DNA of 64,000 bases, from positions 8,777,713-8,841,712 of the forward strand of contig NC_092574.1 of NCBI RefSeq assembly GCF_037975245.1, given 5' to 3'. Of this stretch, positions 13,601 through 22,403 are shown piece by piece. The notes under the pieces are model-generated. The model saw only the letters and a program-made list of their open reading frames with translations, was not told the DNA's origin and made no database searches. Position numbers and translations under genes: made by a program. The number at the start of each line of letters is the position of its first letter. Within the stretch, counting starts at the first letter, position 1. Origin of the DNA: Apostichopus japonicus (Eukaryota > Echinodermata > Holothuroidea > Aspidochirotida > Stichopodidae).

Positions 13601-16600
13601 CAAAAACTGCGGTATAGGCTCCAGTTTGCGTATGCTACAGTGTGTTAGAGTAATAGTTTTTGTGCCCGAGGTAGAAAAGAAATCACGGATATTCTGCGAA
13701 TTCGCTCATGCCTGTTGTCTAGATAGACAGTTGATGAATTATGAGTCTTTCATAACTTCTTCAGGATATCGAATCTGGGAAACTATTTGTAAGGAGATAT
13801 GTGGGGTTAACTATTAATTGTCCAGCCAATGAAAGTCAACTTTTTACAGTGAGAAGAAAAGTAACTTTATTTATACTAACTGCATAAGTTGCAGACCCTG
13901 TAATGTCCAGCATGTTTACTGTTCAGGAAACGGGACACGTCTGCGATGGAATTACGATAAAACGACTGGCTGCCAGATGATGGGAAAGAGGACGCTATGA
14001 CTCTATCTGGGGAGACGACAACAAGTGTAATCATATGAATACATGTATAATATTAAGTGGACAGTAATCGAGTGTAAGACATTGTGCATACTTTACTGCT
14101 GGTCGATGGGACAGAGGACGCAACTAAAAAGACAACGAGATGTGTAAACACCGGCCCATGTGGCTTAAAACACACAGTGAATCATGCAGGGGAAATACAG
14201 ACTTCACTGGCTTGTCACATTCTTACTACTAGTTGATGTTACAGGGGATGCTATGACTCTATCTGGGGGGATGGCAGAAAGCCTAAACACATGACTGCAT
14301 GGTTTGAAACGTACAGTAAATCATGCATTGGAAATACTGACTTCACTGGCTTGTCACATTCTTACAACTAGCTGATGTTACAGGGGACGCTATGACTCTC
14401 ACTGGGGGGGGGGTGGTAGAGAGCGTAAACACATGACCGCACGGTTTGAAATGTACAGTAAATCAAGCATAGGAAGAACAAAGACTTTACTACTGGGGAC
14501 AGAGGACAGAATGACTGTATATATGGCAAAGACAATATGAGGTGTACAAAGTGCCGTGTGGAAGGTTGTCTAATATGGGACATTGTAAGACATCTCTGGT
14601 TACATTCTTATTACTGGATGATGTGACAAAGGACACAATGACAACAAACAAGGCAACAAACAGGAAGTTTACACACATCATCACATAGTGTGGAGTGGGT
14701 ATCAATCATATACAGGACTTCAGTATACAGGATATTATTACTGCAGGTTCTTTTACAATATCATGTAAACAAACCAGTGATTATTAGCACAGGGGCCCTC
14801 TAAAATCATCATACTGATTCTAAATGATATATTTCTCATCAAAAGGTTACTCATCAGTTTGTTATATAGTTAGTTAGAACTTGATTACGACGGATAAAAT
14901 AAGACTTAGTTTTAACGGAATTTGAATCTGTCGCATGAAATTGATTCTGTTTACTAAATCAGAACAAATATTAAACAACATTATCATGCAAAAGAATAAC
15001 ATCTTCTTTCCAAAAACAAATCAGCAGAGGCTCATTAAATATGCTGCATGGAAGTTCCTCGTTATTTGATGAAGTCATTAACTATGGAAACTGTCAGAAT
15101 TACCTGTAATGTAGGTCAAATCGAGATCGAACCCGTCACTTCTGTAACGTCTCTTGTTTTCCGATACCTGATGAGATGAGGTGATATGGAAGCATGTGAT
15201 ACTATCAACAGATTAAAGGGTGTGAAGACTCGCGCAAAAGAAACGTCTAATGCCAGTAATTTGACCTAGTTTCCAATGAGGTGTAACAGAAGTGTTAAAC
15301 ACCACCATCGATCCCAGAAAATACACACACAGCTTGCTACCGTCGGTACTTAGACACTAGTGTACAGTCAGTTCATACAGCTGCGGCCAATACCCACAGC
15401 ACGGTATACAAACGGTACAGCGATGGACATCTCAGGTCCAGCTAAAGATAACAATAAAGGTATCACGTTTCATTACTGTCTGCATTCTGTAGCGACACAA
15501 ACAAAACAACATTTGCAAGCAACAGAAAGTTAACTTTTTCAGATGGCCGCATGCGATTTGAGGGGAGTCTTCAATGCCTTTAACTTTATAACTTTTAGGT
15601 TACTTTCACATTTCACATCGAGATCGAACCCGTCACTTCTGTAACGTCTCTTGTTTTCCGATACCTGATGAGATGAGGTGATATGGAAGCATGTGATACT
15701 ATCAACAGATTAAAGGGTGTGAAGACTCGCGCAAAAGAAACGTCTAATGCCGGTAATTTGACCTAGTTTCCAATGAGGTGTAACAGAAGTGTTAAACACC
15801 ACCATCGATCCCAGAAAATACACACACAGCTTGCTACCGTCGGTACTTAGACACTAGTGTACAGTCAGTTCATACAGCTGCGGCCAATACCCACAGCACG
15901 GTATACAAACGGTACAGCGATGGACATCTCAGGTCCAGCTAAAGATAACAATAAAGGTATCACGTTTCATTACTGTCTGCATTCTGTAGCGACACAAACA
16001 AAACAACATTTGCAAGCAACAGAAAGTTAACTTTTTCAGATGGCCGCATGCGATTTGAGGGGAGTCTTCAATGCCTTTAACTTTATAACTTTTAGGTTAC
16101 TTTCACATTTTTCTCTCTTCTCTTTCCTTCCCTTCATCAAATATCTGTCTTTAATGATAGCAATTCTTCAAATGACATTTGCGCAAAGGGCTTCATGTTG
16201 AATATTACAGTTCTACTTGGATTATGAGCTGAAATGATCGGAATAGGTTCTGCCTGCGAGATCTAAACTTGCAGGAAACTGGAGAAAAGGAAATTTAATT
16301 CTTTGCATTCCTTTTACACTCTCTCTTGAAGGGACATGCAGTCTGCTATTGCACAATAGTCCTAGTATATTGTTAGGGGTTGTAAAAATAAACACAAGTG
16401 TACTTGTTATTGCTGGATTAGCCTAATTTAACAGGAAGGACGTAGACATGTGTGTATGAAAATAACAAGTATAACTGTATCAATAAACATTATCCTTTTA
16501 TGCTGATTAAGGTTTAGGGATGTTCTCAGTGTGTTACAAAGTGTAATTCTTTTCAGGTCAAGGAATGGGTAACCATAATACAAGAGTTCTAACTAACTCC

Positions 16601-19600
16601 TTCTAACATCTGACGACAGAATTGTTCGGTTGTGAGAGTCCAACCTGGACAATTGTATCTAAAAGACTTTCAAGGGACTGCAAATAGAAAGATGCCATCA
16701 ATGGCAAGAAAATTAAATAGTCCAGTTATCACTAATTACCATCCTTCTAGATGCTTTAGTTAAATGTCTTCTTTCACTGATGAGCCGAGCCAGCATAACC
16801 ACCCGTATAAACCGGCAGGCTAGAATCAATCTATGGAGGGAACAGATCAAACATTAACAGTTGCCAGTTAAACCGGCAGGCTAAAATCAATCTATGGAGG
16901 GAACAGATCAAACATTAACAGTTGCCACCTGTATAAACCGGCAGGCTAGAATAAATCTATGGAGGGAACAGATGAAACATTATAAGTTGCCACCTATCGA
17001 ATCAACCAGTTTATTCCTACAAAACAGTTCACAATTTGTTAATTGATAAAAAAAGAAAAAACTATTTACCAGAAGAGTACATCCACATTTCATAATCATA
17101 CCAACTTCAGCAGACAACCATCTTTTCAAGAATTATTCCATATTTTTATTTTTATCAATATTTTTGGGGGGACTAAATTTAACCTTTGATTAGAAATGAG
17201 TCAGGTAAAGACATGAGAAAGCAAACATTCTGTCTTTTAGCAAGGCACTGATGGTGAACCGTGAAGACATATTCTGTGGTGTTCTTACAAAGACTATTGT
17301 TAACAGACTTGTAAATAGGAGTACAACAGCATGAGTACCAATACTCTACTGTCTATTCGTACTAGTACAAATTACAAGCCTCTAAAACACAAGTACATGT
17401 AATTAATCTCTGCACTAGCATCCACAGGTTCCCCAAAATTCCCCAACTAGGAGTACTTAGATAAATCCTTCATCAGGGGAGTACAGGCAACTACGCTAGA
17501 ATACGAGTACACACTGTTAACAAATTATGAATATTAACGATAAAGCTCTCCCTCATCACGGCGACTGTTTCAAAAGTCAGAGCGCGTATCAACTGAGACC
17601 CACTTTATCTTTCACTTTCATAAATATCGATTACACTCACTTTCCATAGTCTGAGTTAGCGCCGGTAAAGTCTGCAATGATGTAAGTGAACGTTACGACT
17701 CCCGTGATTATAACAATGCACAGGTCCATTATATCCGGAAAAGGAGTGCGGAAGAACATACGTCTGAAAATGAGACAGAGGTATGAAAAAGACGTGATTG
17801 GAGTTGGTTGTACAAATAGTATTTTTTTATAACTTATATGAATTTAAAAGAGAATATGTAGTATTTCATTCCTGCCTTGGGCTATATCCCATCACCAAAC
17901 CAACCATATCTCCCCCCCCCCCCTTGATTTTTTCCGATCAAGAAATTTAACAACTTTGACAATTTTTTTCATTTCCTTTCAAATGATTGTTTACAGTGTA
18001 TACCAAAAGGAATTTTCTGGGGATATTACAATGAGAACAAAAACTTCATTGCCATGTAATAATTTCAATGAGCTGAAACCTGTATGTACTAATGTTGTCC
18101 TTATTTGTCCATTTCTGGTACATGCAAAATGGATCGATACAAAAATTGCCTACTACCAAGTCTTGTGGGTTAACTACATATTCGTCTCAAACTGTGACAT
18201 TCTTACAATTGTTTATTTAAAGGAATGCTGTATTGGCCCCAGATATACCACATACTCAAATATGGTCACATTTGGTCAACATTCTTAAAACTGTTTTTAT
18301 TAACACCTTGGAAGAAATGTACCTCACTGGGACATTCAGTCATCTTGTGTGTTCATTTAGAATGTCTGGGAACAATTTGGATAACAAAGACACCCAGGAA
18401 AGTACTTTTGAAAACTTTTAGCAATTATAGCGTGCTATAATTTGGGGCCTATACTGTATATACTACCTTTAATTCATTGTGAGACCTGCTAGTATTAATC
18501 CTGTGATAGTGAGGTTCATTAACTTGTTCTTATTATGAAGGCAAAGGTTACTATGCCTACTCGAAAGGAACTAAACAATGTACTCGTTTTTATCTGACAC
18601 AGCAGCGCTGCAAGGTTGCTAATTACTAAACAATGAGACCAATTGTTCCTTGCATTCCTACAGGTTTGTGTTGATCTCCTCCAACGAACACTCACCTTTG
18701 ATACTAAATGGCTTTATACACCTATAGTGTGTGACAAATATTAACTGTGACAGACCCCTCATTAAACAAAGTACTTTGAACCTGCTGTAAGTATAGATCT
18801 ATACACACACACACCTAGGGTAATTTGTGTAAGTCACAATATAGATAAGAAATAACACCAAATTCTCGGCTCTACACAAAACAGTTGCAGTTCAGTGTCC
18901 TTTCTTTAATCACATTAATTCCTTGCTGTACCTAACATAGCCATGTAACAGCTTGAGATTAAGGGGGAAAAAATTTGCTTTATTGTAAATGAGCATACCA
19001 TATATGAAAAGTGACCATTATTTAAATAATTTTGACAGAAACTTTGCAGTAAAACAAAATCTACTGATATTGAAACAACCACTGAAATTAATCATAGTAC
19101 AATATCCCAACACCCCCACCCCCAGAGCTAAATAATCAAATACTGACCTGAAGAGACACAAACCGTACCATCATTAGTGGTCAAGAACAACTTGCCCAAA
19201 GAGCTAAGGAAACATTGTTATTCCACTTGGACATTATGAGTCATTATCACAAACGTAATATTTTCTTTTCACGCAAAAAGCTTACAGCTTGGTCAAGTTT
19301 AAAGAAGACATCGTTGGGTCACGTACGCCTTGATAAATAAATAAATTTTTCTTGATCTATTACAATGTTTATTTCTGTAATTGAGATGGGTTTTGCAGAT
19401 GCCGGATCTAAAATATAGCACTTCTTAATAACATAATGACCTAAGTGATGACATTAGTTTCAGTGTTAACACACTGTTAACATTCAAACTTGAAAATACA
19501 TTCAGAAAGCAAACCAATAACAAGAGAAAGTAAAAGGTTTCATAACGGAGGGACTTTATAACATCAAAGATTTGATTTTTAAACTAGGATCCATCTCCCA

Positions 19601-22403
19601 AATCAAACAAGATTTCTCTTAGATTTTTTTTAGATTTGTTCTTTAAAGATCTCGGTCACCTAAGCCAGAGATCTCTCTGAGATATAAGCCAGAGATCTCT
19701 CTGTCATATAAGCCATTTGAAGCTCCAAGACATCATTTTTAAACTAGGATTCATCTCCCAAATTGAACAAGATTTCTCCTAGCTTTTTTTGAGTTTTTTT
19801 CTTTACAAAGATCTCTGTCATATAAGACAAAGATGTTGGGTTTCTGTCCCTCTATGATATGAAAGTTTACATAAACTTTACCCGTTAGCAAATATTCTGA
19901 GGCTTATCTCCACAAAGAAGTAGCACCAAATGGTCAGAGAAATAACATCATAAATTTCAATGGCTTTCTTGTTCTTTGGGTCAGCTGCAATATCGGCAAT
20001 GACGATAGATATATCCACAATGACAATGATCACACCCAGAATCCTGCAAAAAATAAAAAACAAATAAATAATATAATAATAAAATAATACCAATTATCAA
20101 ACATCAAAACTCTCGTTGTGGTAAGGTCTGATAAACGTAATGTTTTCCCCCCCCCCCATCTTTTTGTGATTTGTGAAACTGCTGTACTGGTAGAAATGTG
20201 GGCATAAAATTCAAAAAAATAATATCATACGAGGCAAACTAACTTTGTAATAATAATCGGCCTAGAAGGCAGATATTTTACGATGCTAAGACACGTATAC
20301 ATATATGTATGAGGGGGAAGCTGCATGGCCTATTACTTACAGTAAACGTCGAGTGGCTACACAATTTACAGGTCTTAGCTCATCCTGGAAATTGTTTACA
20401 ATTCGAAAGACCACTTCAAATGGGGAAGCTGTGGATATCTCCTGGATGAACAACCCACCTTTCCTTGGCTGGCCAGGGGTCAAACTCACGACCTCCCAGA
20501 TTCTAGGTTTCATTGTCTCTAATGCCCTCAACCTCTGCATCATCATACCACTGGTTCACATTTTTAGAAAAATCTTAACATTTATCTATCCAAAGTATAA
20601 ATACATTCTCTAGTGTTGTTTGGTGTTTGCTACCAGACTGTCAAGAATTCATGAAGACCAGATGCAGCACACAGGAAAACTTTCTTTGAATATTCACATG
20701 TGTGTCCCTGTTCTTCTCAGTGTTGTTATTTGTACACATCAAGTCAATAACTTTCAAAGAGTGATGGGGCTAACAACATGTTGGGTAACTTTAAACATGA
20801 GATTATAACACAGTGACTTCTGTCAGGAAATAACTGGTAAATTTACTCCAACACAAAATAAAGTAACACATTGTTTACAGACTTCTCTTTTCTATTTCTT
20901 TGAAACTAATGAGTACTGGTTTTTCAAGGCCTTTTCACAGAACTAAATAATATGGCAGACTTTATAATAATAACTTAGCTATTATATTGACTTTAGAACA
21001 CCCTTGAAAGCAAATTTAAAACTATTGGAATGGCCGCCTTCAATTGGAAACCGTTTACCAATTTTATGTTAAAGCACATAATTTGTTTAGCAGGTTCTTC
21101 TACAGCACCTGTCCCTTGTAATTATTTCATTTCATTTCATTTATTTCGTCTATACCAAAGAACAATAGAACAAAGTGGTATATAGTATAAACAGGACACT
21201 AGAAAAACAATAGTAGTTTATCGAGCTAGCGACCAAAAAATAACAAATAACAATGAAAGCAGGTAACAATTAAGAGTAGAGAAAAATAAACATGAGATAA
21301 TCAATACTCAGTCAGCGTAGTTTTCAATTAGTTGGGCTTTTAGTTTGCGCTTAAACGTTACATCAGATTTAACAGTTTTTATATCATTCGGAAGCAATTT
21401 CCAGGTTTTATAGCAGTAGTTATTCAAGAGTAATTTACCGTGTTTCGAGTGATGTCTGCTAACTGAAAAATGGGTATTATTCCTCGTAATTTAGCAACAG
21501 TACTGTCTAAGAACAGTTTGATCACACTTGTACAAAATCTCATAGACCCCTGCATGCTGTTAAACTTACCTAATGTAGAGGTGCTCCACAAATTTCTTGA
21601 CTTTTAAGCGTCGTTTCCTGTGAACGAGCATTTCAATAAATCAGTAAAAAGCAGTGTTTCAGTGTTATTGTTGTAATTGTTATTGTTGAGGATACTATAT
21701 TTCATGATGCAGCCTGTAGCATAAACATTGACTATTAATTGGGTGATCATCTCTTCATGAACATAACTATAATCTAGCAGTCAGGGGTCACCTTTCACTC
21801 TTGTCAATCAGGTTAATTATCTGGTTAAAGCATCTGCTTAATTGTTTATCCAATTTAACATTCTGAGCAAACCAAAAGAATTGTCCAGTCTAACATTATT
21901 GTCTATAGAAATGATATACTCCATATTAAATGAAAGTAAACTCTTAGATATATGGGCATGATAGTGGGATTTTTTTGTTTTAGAATGATTGTCTATATTT
22001 TCAGTACATTAATAAAGACTTTTTATTGAAAATAAATGCTGCACGTCATTTTCCGAATATTTGAACCCGATGAGAAATAACAAGCAAAATTCTAAAAAGT
22101 GCTCATATGAGAAACCTACGTATGTTTACTCAATTTCATATCTTTTAGATCTGGAATATACTGGATTTGACCGTTGGCTGGTATTCCAACGTCAAATGGA
22201 TCAACGCTCTCCATCACACTGGTGTGATTTATGGCATTTCCATTTATCTCCTTGCCTAGTTCCGGGTCTGGTTCGGAGAGAGTCCGAACATCTTGACTCT
22301 GCGGTGCGCTGATGTCCCCCATCGTCCAGTCTGCATCGTCGCTCGCATCTGCTGTATTGTTATCCTCGGATAGATTATCAAATTGTTCGTAAGGTGTTGT
22401 CAT
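4075..22403 (-). CDS. TPTE: Voltage-sensing phosphatase (VSP/TPTE family), complete, 16 coding exons
   Basis: This encodes a plasma-membrane protein in which a four-helix voltage sensor controls a PTEN-like phosphoinositide phosphatase. In this family depolarisation triggers dephosphorylation of PI(4,5)P2 and PI(3,4,5)P3. Coding exons in gene order: 22403-22162, 21617-21570, 20043-19882, 17763-17641, 16830-16740, 15167-15104, 14006-13881, 13478-13397, 13125-13037, 11992-11931, 11321-11241, 9576-9471, 7186-7089, 5834-5736, 4942-4872, 4210-4075. All phases join and the total is 1,680 nt (559 residues), close to other VSPs. Seen: acidic N-terminus 1-80, S1 about 98-118, S2 129-150, S3 161-183, S4 192-210, basic linker, catalytic HCKGGKGRTG at 337-346, C2 domain about 380-559. 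The start is the first ATG after a good acceptor. The donor of the first coding exon is the least certain join. Introns hold several tandem repeats and transposons. Confidence 0.93.
4430..4680. repeat. Microsatellites flanking a SINE fragment
   Basis: (GA)n at about 4435-4472 and (TG)n/(TA)n at about 4600-4680, on either side of a minus-strand tRNA-SINE fragment. Confidence 0.8.
4495..4585 (-). mobile_element. tRNA-derived SINE fragment
   Basis: On the minus strand it reads CATATAAAGCGGGAGGCCCA, GTTTGAACCCC (B box) and GGAGGCTGGAAG, the same as the copy at 62,018-62,165. The A-box end is missing. It lies in the last VSP intron. Confidence 0.7.
4872..4942 (-). CDS. VSP coding exon 15: C2 domain
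   Basis: Reads [20 protein letters not shown] then GDR. YDKC-F-FWLH is a conserved C2 motif of TPTE and VSP. Acceptor gttttcag, donor gtgagt. Confidence 0.92.
5736..5834 (-). CDS. VSP coding exon 14: C2 domain
   Basis: A 99-nt phase 0-0 exon reading [20 protein letters not shown] then [13 protein letters not shown], matching the C2 segment that carries a conserved DV-F strand in relatives. Acceptor tgttccccag, donor gtaaga. Confidence 0.9.
5990..6935. repeat. Tandem repeat, about 180-200 bp unit, five copies
   Basis: Each unit has GGCAAACAGGAGGG (near 6021, 6219, 6402, 6585, 6763), CAGATGCTCATTTTGAGAT, and two TTTGGCCAAA palindromes. It fills most of VSP intron 13. Confidence 0.9.
7089..7186 (-). 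CDS. VSP coding exon 13: C2 domain
   Basis: Reads [20 protein letters not shown] and continues to NVNCK. It is a C2 beta strand pair that packs against the phosphatase. Acceptor tgacttgtag, donor gtaagg. Confidence 0.9.
7370..9105. repeat. Minisatellite, 59-bp unit, about 29 copies
   Basis: Unit ACCAACTGAACTATTACACC, TTTCAATGCACC, AACACATGTACAACACCCCATGAG (start to end, in blocks) recurs every 59 bp with about 10-15% variation by eye. It occupies VSP intron 12. Two unit types differ at GAGAACACC versus GAGGTCACC. Confidence 0.95.
9471..9576 (-). CDS. VSP coding exon 12: phosphatase-C2 junction
   Basis: Reads [20 protein letters not shown] then [15 protein letters not shown], the R/Q-YVxYF-type helix and first C2 strand. 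Acceptor catcttcaaag, donor gtaact. Phase 0 to 1. Confidence 0.9.
9807..10170. mobile_element. Inverted-repeat element with TTAA ends, family 1
   Basis: Preceded by TTAA, begins AGGGTGTGAA and ends TTCAATGCCT followed by TTAG (decayed TTAA). It matches the copy at 15,217-15,579 along its length. TTAA target sites are typical of piggyBac- and Kolobok-type transposons. No coding capacity. It lies in VSP intron 11. Confidence 0.75.
11241..11321 (-). CDS. VSP coding exon 11: phosphatase domain, TI-loop region
   Basis: Reads [20 protein letters not shown] then GVQTPSQ. FG-RRTD and TPSQ are conserved in TPTE and PTEN. Acceptor cttttgctag, donor gtatgt. Confidence 0.94.
11931..11992 (-). CDS. VSP coding exon 10: P-loop arginine and following helix
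   Basis: Begins [20 protein letters not shown], supplying R344 of the CX5R motif. Acceptor ctttctccag, donor gtaaga. Confidence 0.94.
13037..13125 (-). CDS. VSP coding exon 9: catalytic cysteine
   Basis: Ends [11 protein letters not shown], with the nucleophile C338. The intron falls between G343 and R344 of the P-loop. A glycine at the third P-loop place (KGGKGR rather than the PTEN-type KAGKGR) is the VSP signature linked to 5-phosphatase activity. Acceptor gattttcag, donor gtaagc. Confidence 0.95.
13397..13478 (-). CDS. VSP coding exon 8: phosphatase domain, FPIDDHNVP segment
   Basis: Reads [20 protein letters not shown] then HNVPLLH, the conserved segment that supplies the catalytic loop aspartates in PTEN-like enzymes. 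Acceptor ttttcag, donor gtaagt. Phases match both neighbours. Confidence 0.94.
13881..14006 (-). CDS. VSP coding exon 7: start of phosphatase domain
   Basis: Reads (D)[20 protein letters not shown] and on to HYRVCNLCS, a highly conserved segment at the start of PTEN/TPTE phosphatase domains. Acceptor gtctccccag, donor gttagt, phase 1 to 1. Its 5' edge is the template of a row of degenerate copies between 14,090 and 14,640. Confidence 0.95.
14097..14123 (-). other. Candidate in-frame micro-exon of VSP (27 nt)
   Basis: The copy closest to true exon 7: acceptor gttgtctttttag, 27 nt reading (V)ASSVPSTS in phase 1-1, donor gtaaag, then a 90-nt intron before exon 7. Confidence 0.33.
14227..14262 (-). 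other. Candidate in-frame micro-exon of VSP (36 nt)
   Basis: A tandem copy of the 5' edge of coding exon 7. It has an acceptor (ccatccccccag), 36 nt reading [11 protein letters not shown] in phase 1-1, and a consensus donor (gtaaga). Inclusion would add 12 residues before RVIASSF without a frameshift. It could also be an unused relic. Confidence 0.35.
14366..14401 (-). other. Candidate in-frame micro-exon of VSP (36 nt)
   Basis: Next upstream copy: acceptor after a long pyrimidine run (ccccccccag), 36 nt reading [11 protein letters not shown] in phase 1-1, donor gtaaga. It would be separated from the neighbouring copy by a 103-nt intron. Confidence 0.33.
14491..14514 (-). other. Candidate in-frame micro-exon of VSP (24 nt)
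   Basis: The most distant usable copy: acceptor ccatatatacag, 24 nt reading (V)ILSSVPS in phase 1-1, donor gtaaag. A further copy near 14,615-14,640 has lost recognisable splice sites. Confidence 0.28.
15104..15167 (-). CDS. VSP coding exon 6: voltage sensor-phosphatase linker
   Basis: Encodes [21 protein letters not shown] (first part quoted within limits: [16 protein letters not shown]). This linker couples the sensor to the phosphatase and binds phosphoinositides through its basic residues in characterised VSPs. Acceptor tctcatcag, donor gtaatt, phase 0 to 1. Most of this exon is copied once in the upstream intron at 15617-15664. Confidence 0.94.
15217..15579. mobile_element. Inverted-repeat element with TTAA ends, family 1
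   Basis: Flanked on both sides by TTAA. Left end AGGGTGTGAAGACTCG and right end (reverse) AGGCATTGAAGACTCC form imperfect terminal inverted repeats. 363 bp, non-coding. Confidence 0.8.
15617..15664 (-). pseudogene. Partial duplicate of VSP linker exon (48 nt)
   Basis: The first 48 nt of coding exon 6 ([16 protein letters not shown]) with its acceptor are repeated within the 497-bp tandem duplication. The copy lacks the original donor but is followed directly by gtgaaa. It is phase 0-0, so use of that weak site would give a protein with two linkers in tandem. Confidence 0.5.
15714..16076. mobile_element. Inverted-repeat element with TTAA ends, duplicated copy
   Basis: Nearly identical to 15,217-15,579 and 497 bp away, so it arose by the segmental tandem duplication rather than by a new insertion. 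Confidence 0.8.
16740..16830 (-). CDS. VSP coding exon 5: S4 voltage sensor
   Basis: Encodes residues 192-222, reading [19 protein letters not shown] followed by a basic stretch [12 protein letters not shown]. The repeating charges are K192, R198, R201 and R207. The place between R201 and R207 where another basic residue is usual holds M204. Acceptor ccctccatag, donor gtaatt. The acceptor and first bases of this exon lie inside a threefold tandem repeat. Confidence 0.9.
16799..16991. repeat. Threefold tandem repeat (about 62 bp) over the S4 exon acceptor
   Basis: Each unit holds AACCGGCAGGCTAGAATCAA, the reverse of the splice acceptor (CTATGGAGGGAACAGAT) and CATTAACAGTTGCC. Only the first unit carries on into the full S4 exon. 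Confidence 0.9.
17641..17763 (-). CDS. VSP coding exon 4: S3 helix
   Basis: Encodes [18 protein letters not shown] and the rest of S3 to DYGK (residues 151-192). D161 and D164 are candidate countercharges for S4. Acceptor cattttcag, donor gtgagt. Confidence 0.93.
18221..18468. mobile_element. Inverted-repeat element with TTAA ends, family 2
   Basis: Flanked by TTAA on both sides. Ends read AGGAATGCTGTATTGGCCCC and, reversed, AGGTAGTATATACAGTATAG then GCCCC. Related to the copies at 39.1 and 50.9 kb. 248 bp, non-coding, just upstream of the S3 exon. Confidence 0.75.
19572..19860. repeat. Two-unit direct repeat, about 165 bp
   Basis: TTTTTAAACTAGGATCCATC, CCCAAAT-AA-CAAGATTTCTC and AAAGATCTC-GTCA-ATAAG occur twice; an inner unit of AGCCAGAGATCTCTCTG is itself repeated. 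Ends about 20 nt from the donor of the S1-S2 exon. Confidence 0.75.
19882..20043 (-). CDS. VSP coding exon 3: S1 and S2 helices
   Basis: Encodes residues 97-151. S1 contains two aspartates (D107, D114). S2 ends [12 protein letters not shown], carrying the aromatic plus acidic residues (F139/F140, E142) that form the charge-transfer site in voltage sensors. The S1-S2 loop is [13 protein letters not shown]. Acceptor attttttgcag and donor gtaaag. Confidence 0.93.
20305..20560 (-). mobile_element. Probable tRNA-derived SINE, second family
   Basis: On the minus strand TGGTATGATGATGCAGAGG resembles an A box and GAGTTTGACCCC a B box, about 60 nt apart, followed by a non-tRNA body. It lies in VSP intron 2. 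Confidence 0.45.
21121..21500 (-). mobile_element. 3' end of a LINE retrotransposon
   Basis: Minus-strand remnant reading [20 protein letters not shown] then [17 protein letters not shown] and a stop at 21,308, the usual W-LP-I----F+--LK-L end of LINE reverse transcriptase proteins. It is followed by a short 3' UTR and a (ATGAA)n-type tail at 21,121-21,150. Strongly 5'-truncated; sits in VSP intron 2. Confidence 0.75.
21570..21617 (-). CDS. VSP coding exon 2: basic lead-in to S1
   Basis: A 48-nt exon reading [16 protein letters not shown], flanked by acceptor gttcacag and donor gtaagt. It supplies the basic, amphipathic stretch just before S1. It enters at phase 2 and leaves at phase 2, matching both neighbours. 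Confidence 0.85.
   Translation of the reverse strand, partial: ETTLKSQEICGAPLH
22162..22403 (-). CDS. VSP coding exon 1: acidic cytoplasmic N-terminus
   Basis: Begins [16 protein letters not shown] and is rich in Asp, Glu, Ser and Asn with no recognisable domain, as expected for the N-terminal tail before S1. The exon itself probably begins at 22420, just after the acceptor ttcttcaacag, giving 17 nt of 5' UTR. I end it at a gtatat donor because this gives phase 2, which the next exon needs. A gtaaac site 38 nt further on would also be open but breaks the frame. Confidence 0.75.

Larger units (their letters stand above)
13964..14640. repeat. Degenerate tandem repeat, about 105-140 bp unit, built on VSP exon 7 edge
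   Basis: Six units share GATG--ACAGAGGACGC-ATGACT-TATCTGG and, between them, GTAAACACATGAC and ACAGTAAATCA-GCA. The first overlaps true exon 7; the next four keep acceptor and donor sites; the sixth has decayed. Confidence 0.8.
15120..16110. repeat. 497-bp tandem duplication covering exon 6 part and a transposon
   Basis: 15,120-15,616 repeats at 15,617-16,110 with only one difference seen by eye (GCCAGTAA versus GCCGGTAA). Each unit has 48 nt of VSP coding exon 6, its acceptor and one TTAA element. Recent origin, or an assembly artefact. Confidence 0.9.

Noticed and set aside
17956..18288. 110-codon open frame on the plus strand in VSP intron 4
   Set aside because: It overlaps a transposon from 18,221, runs opposite to the gene and has no recognisable homology.
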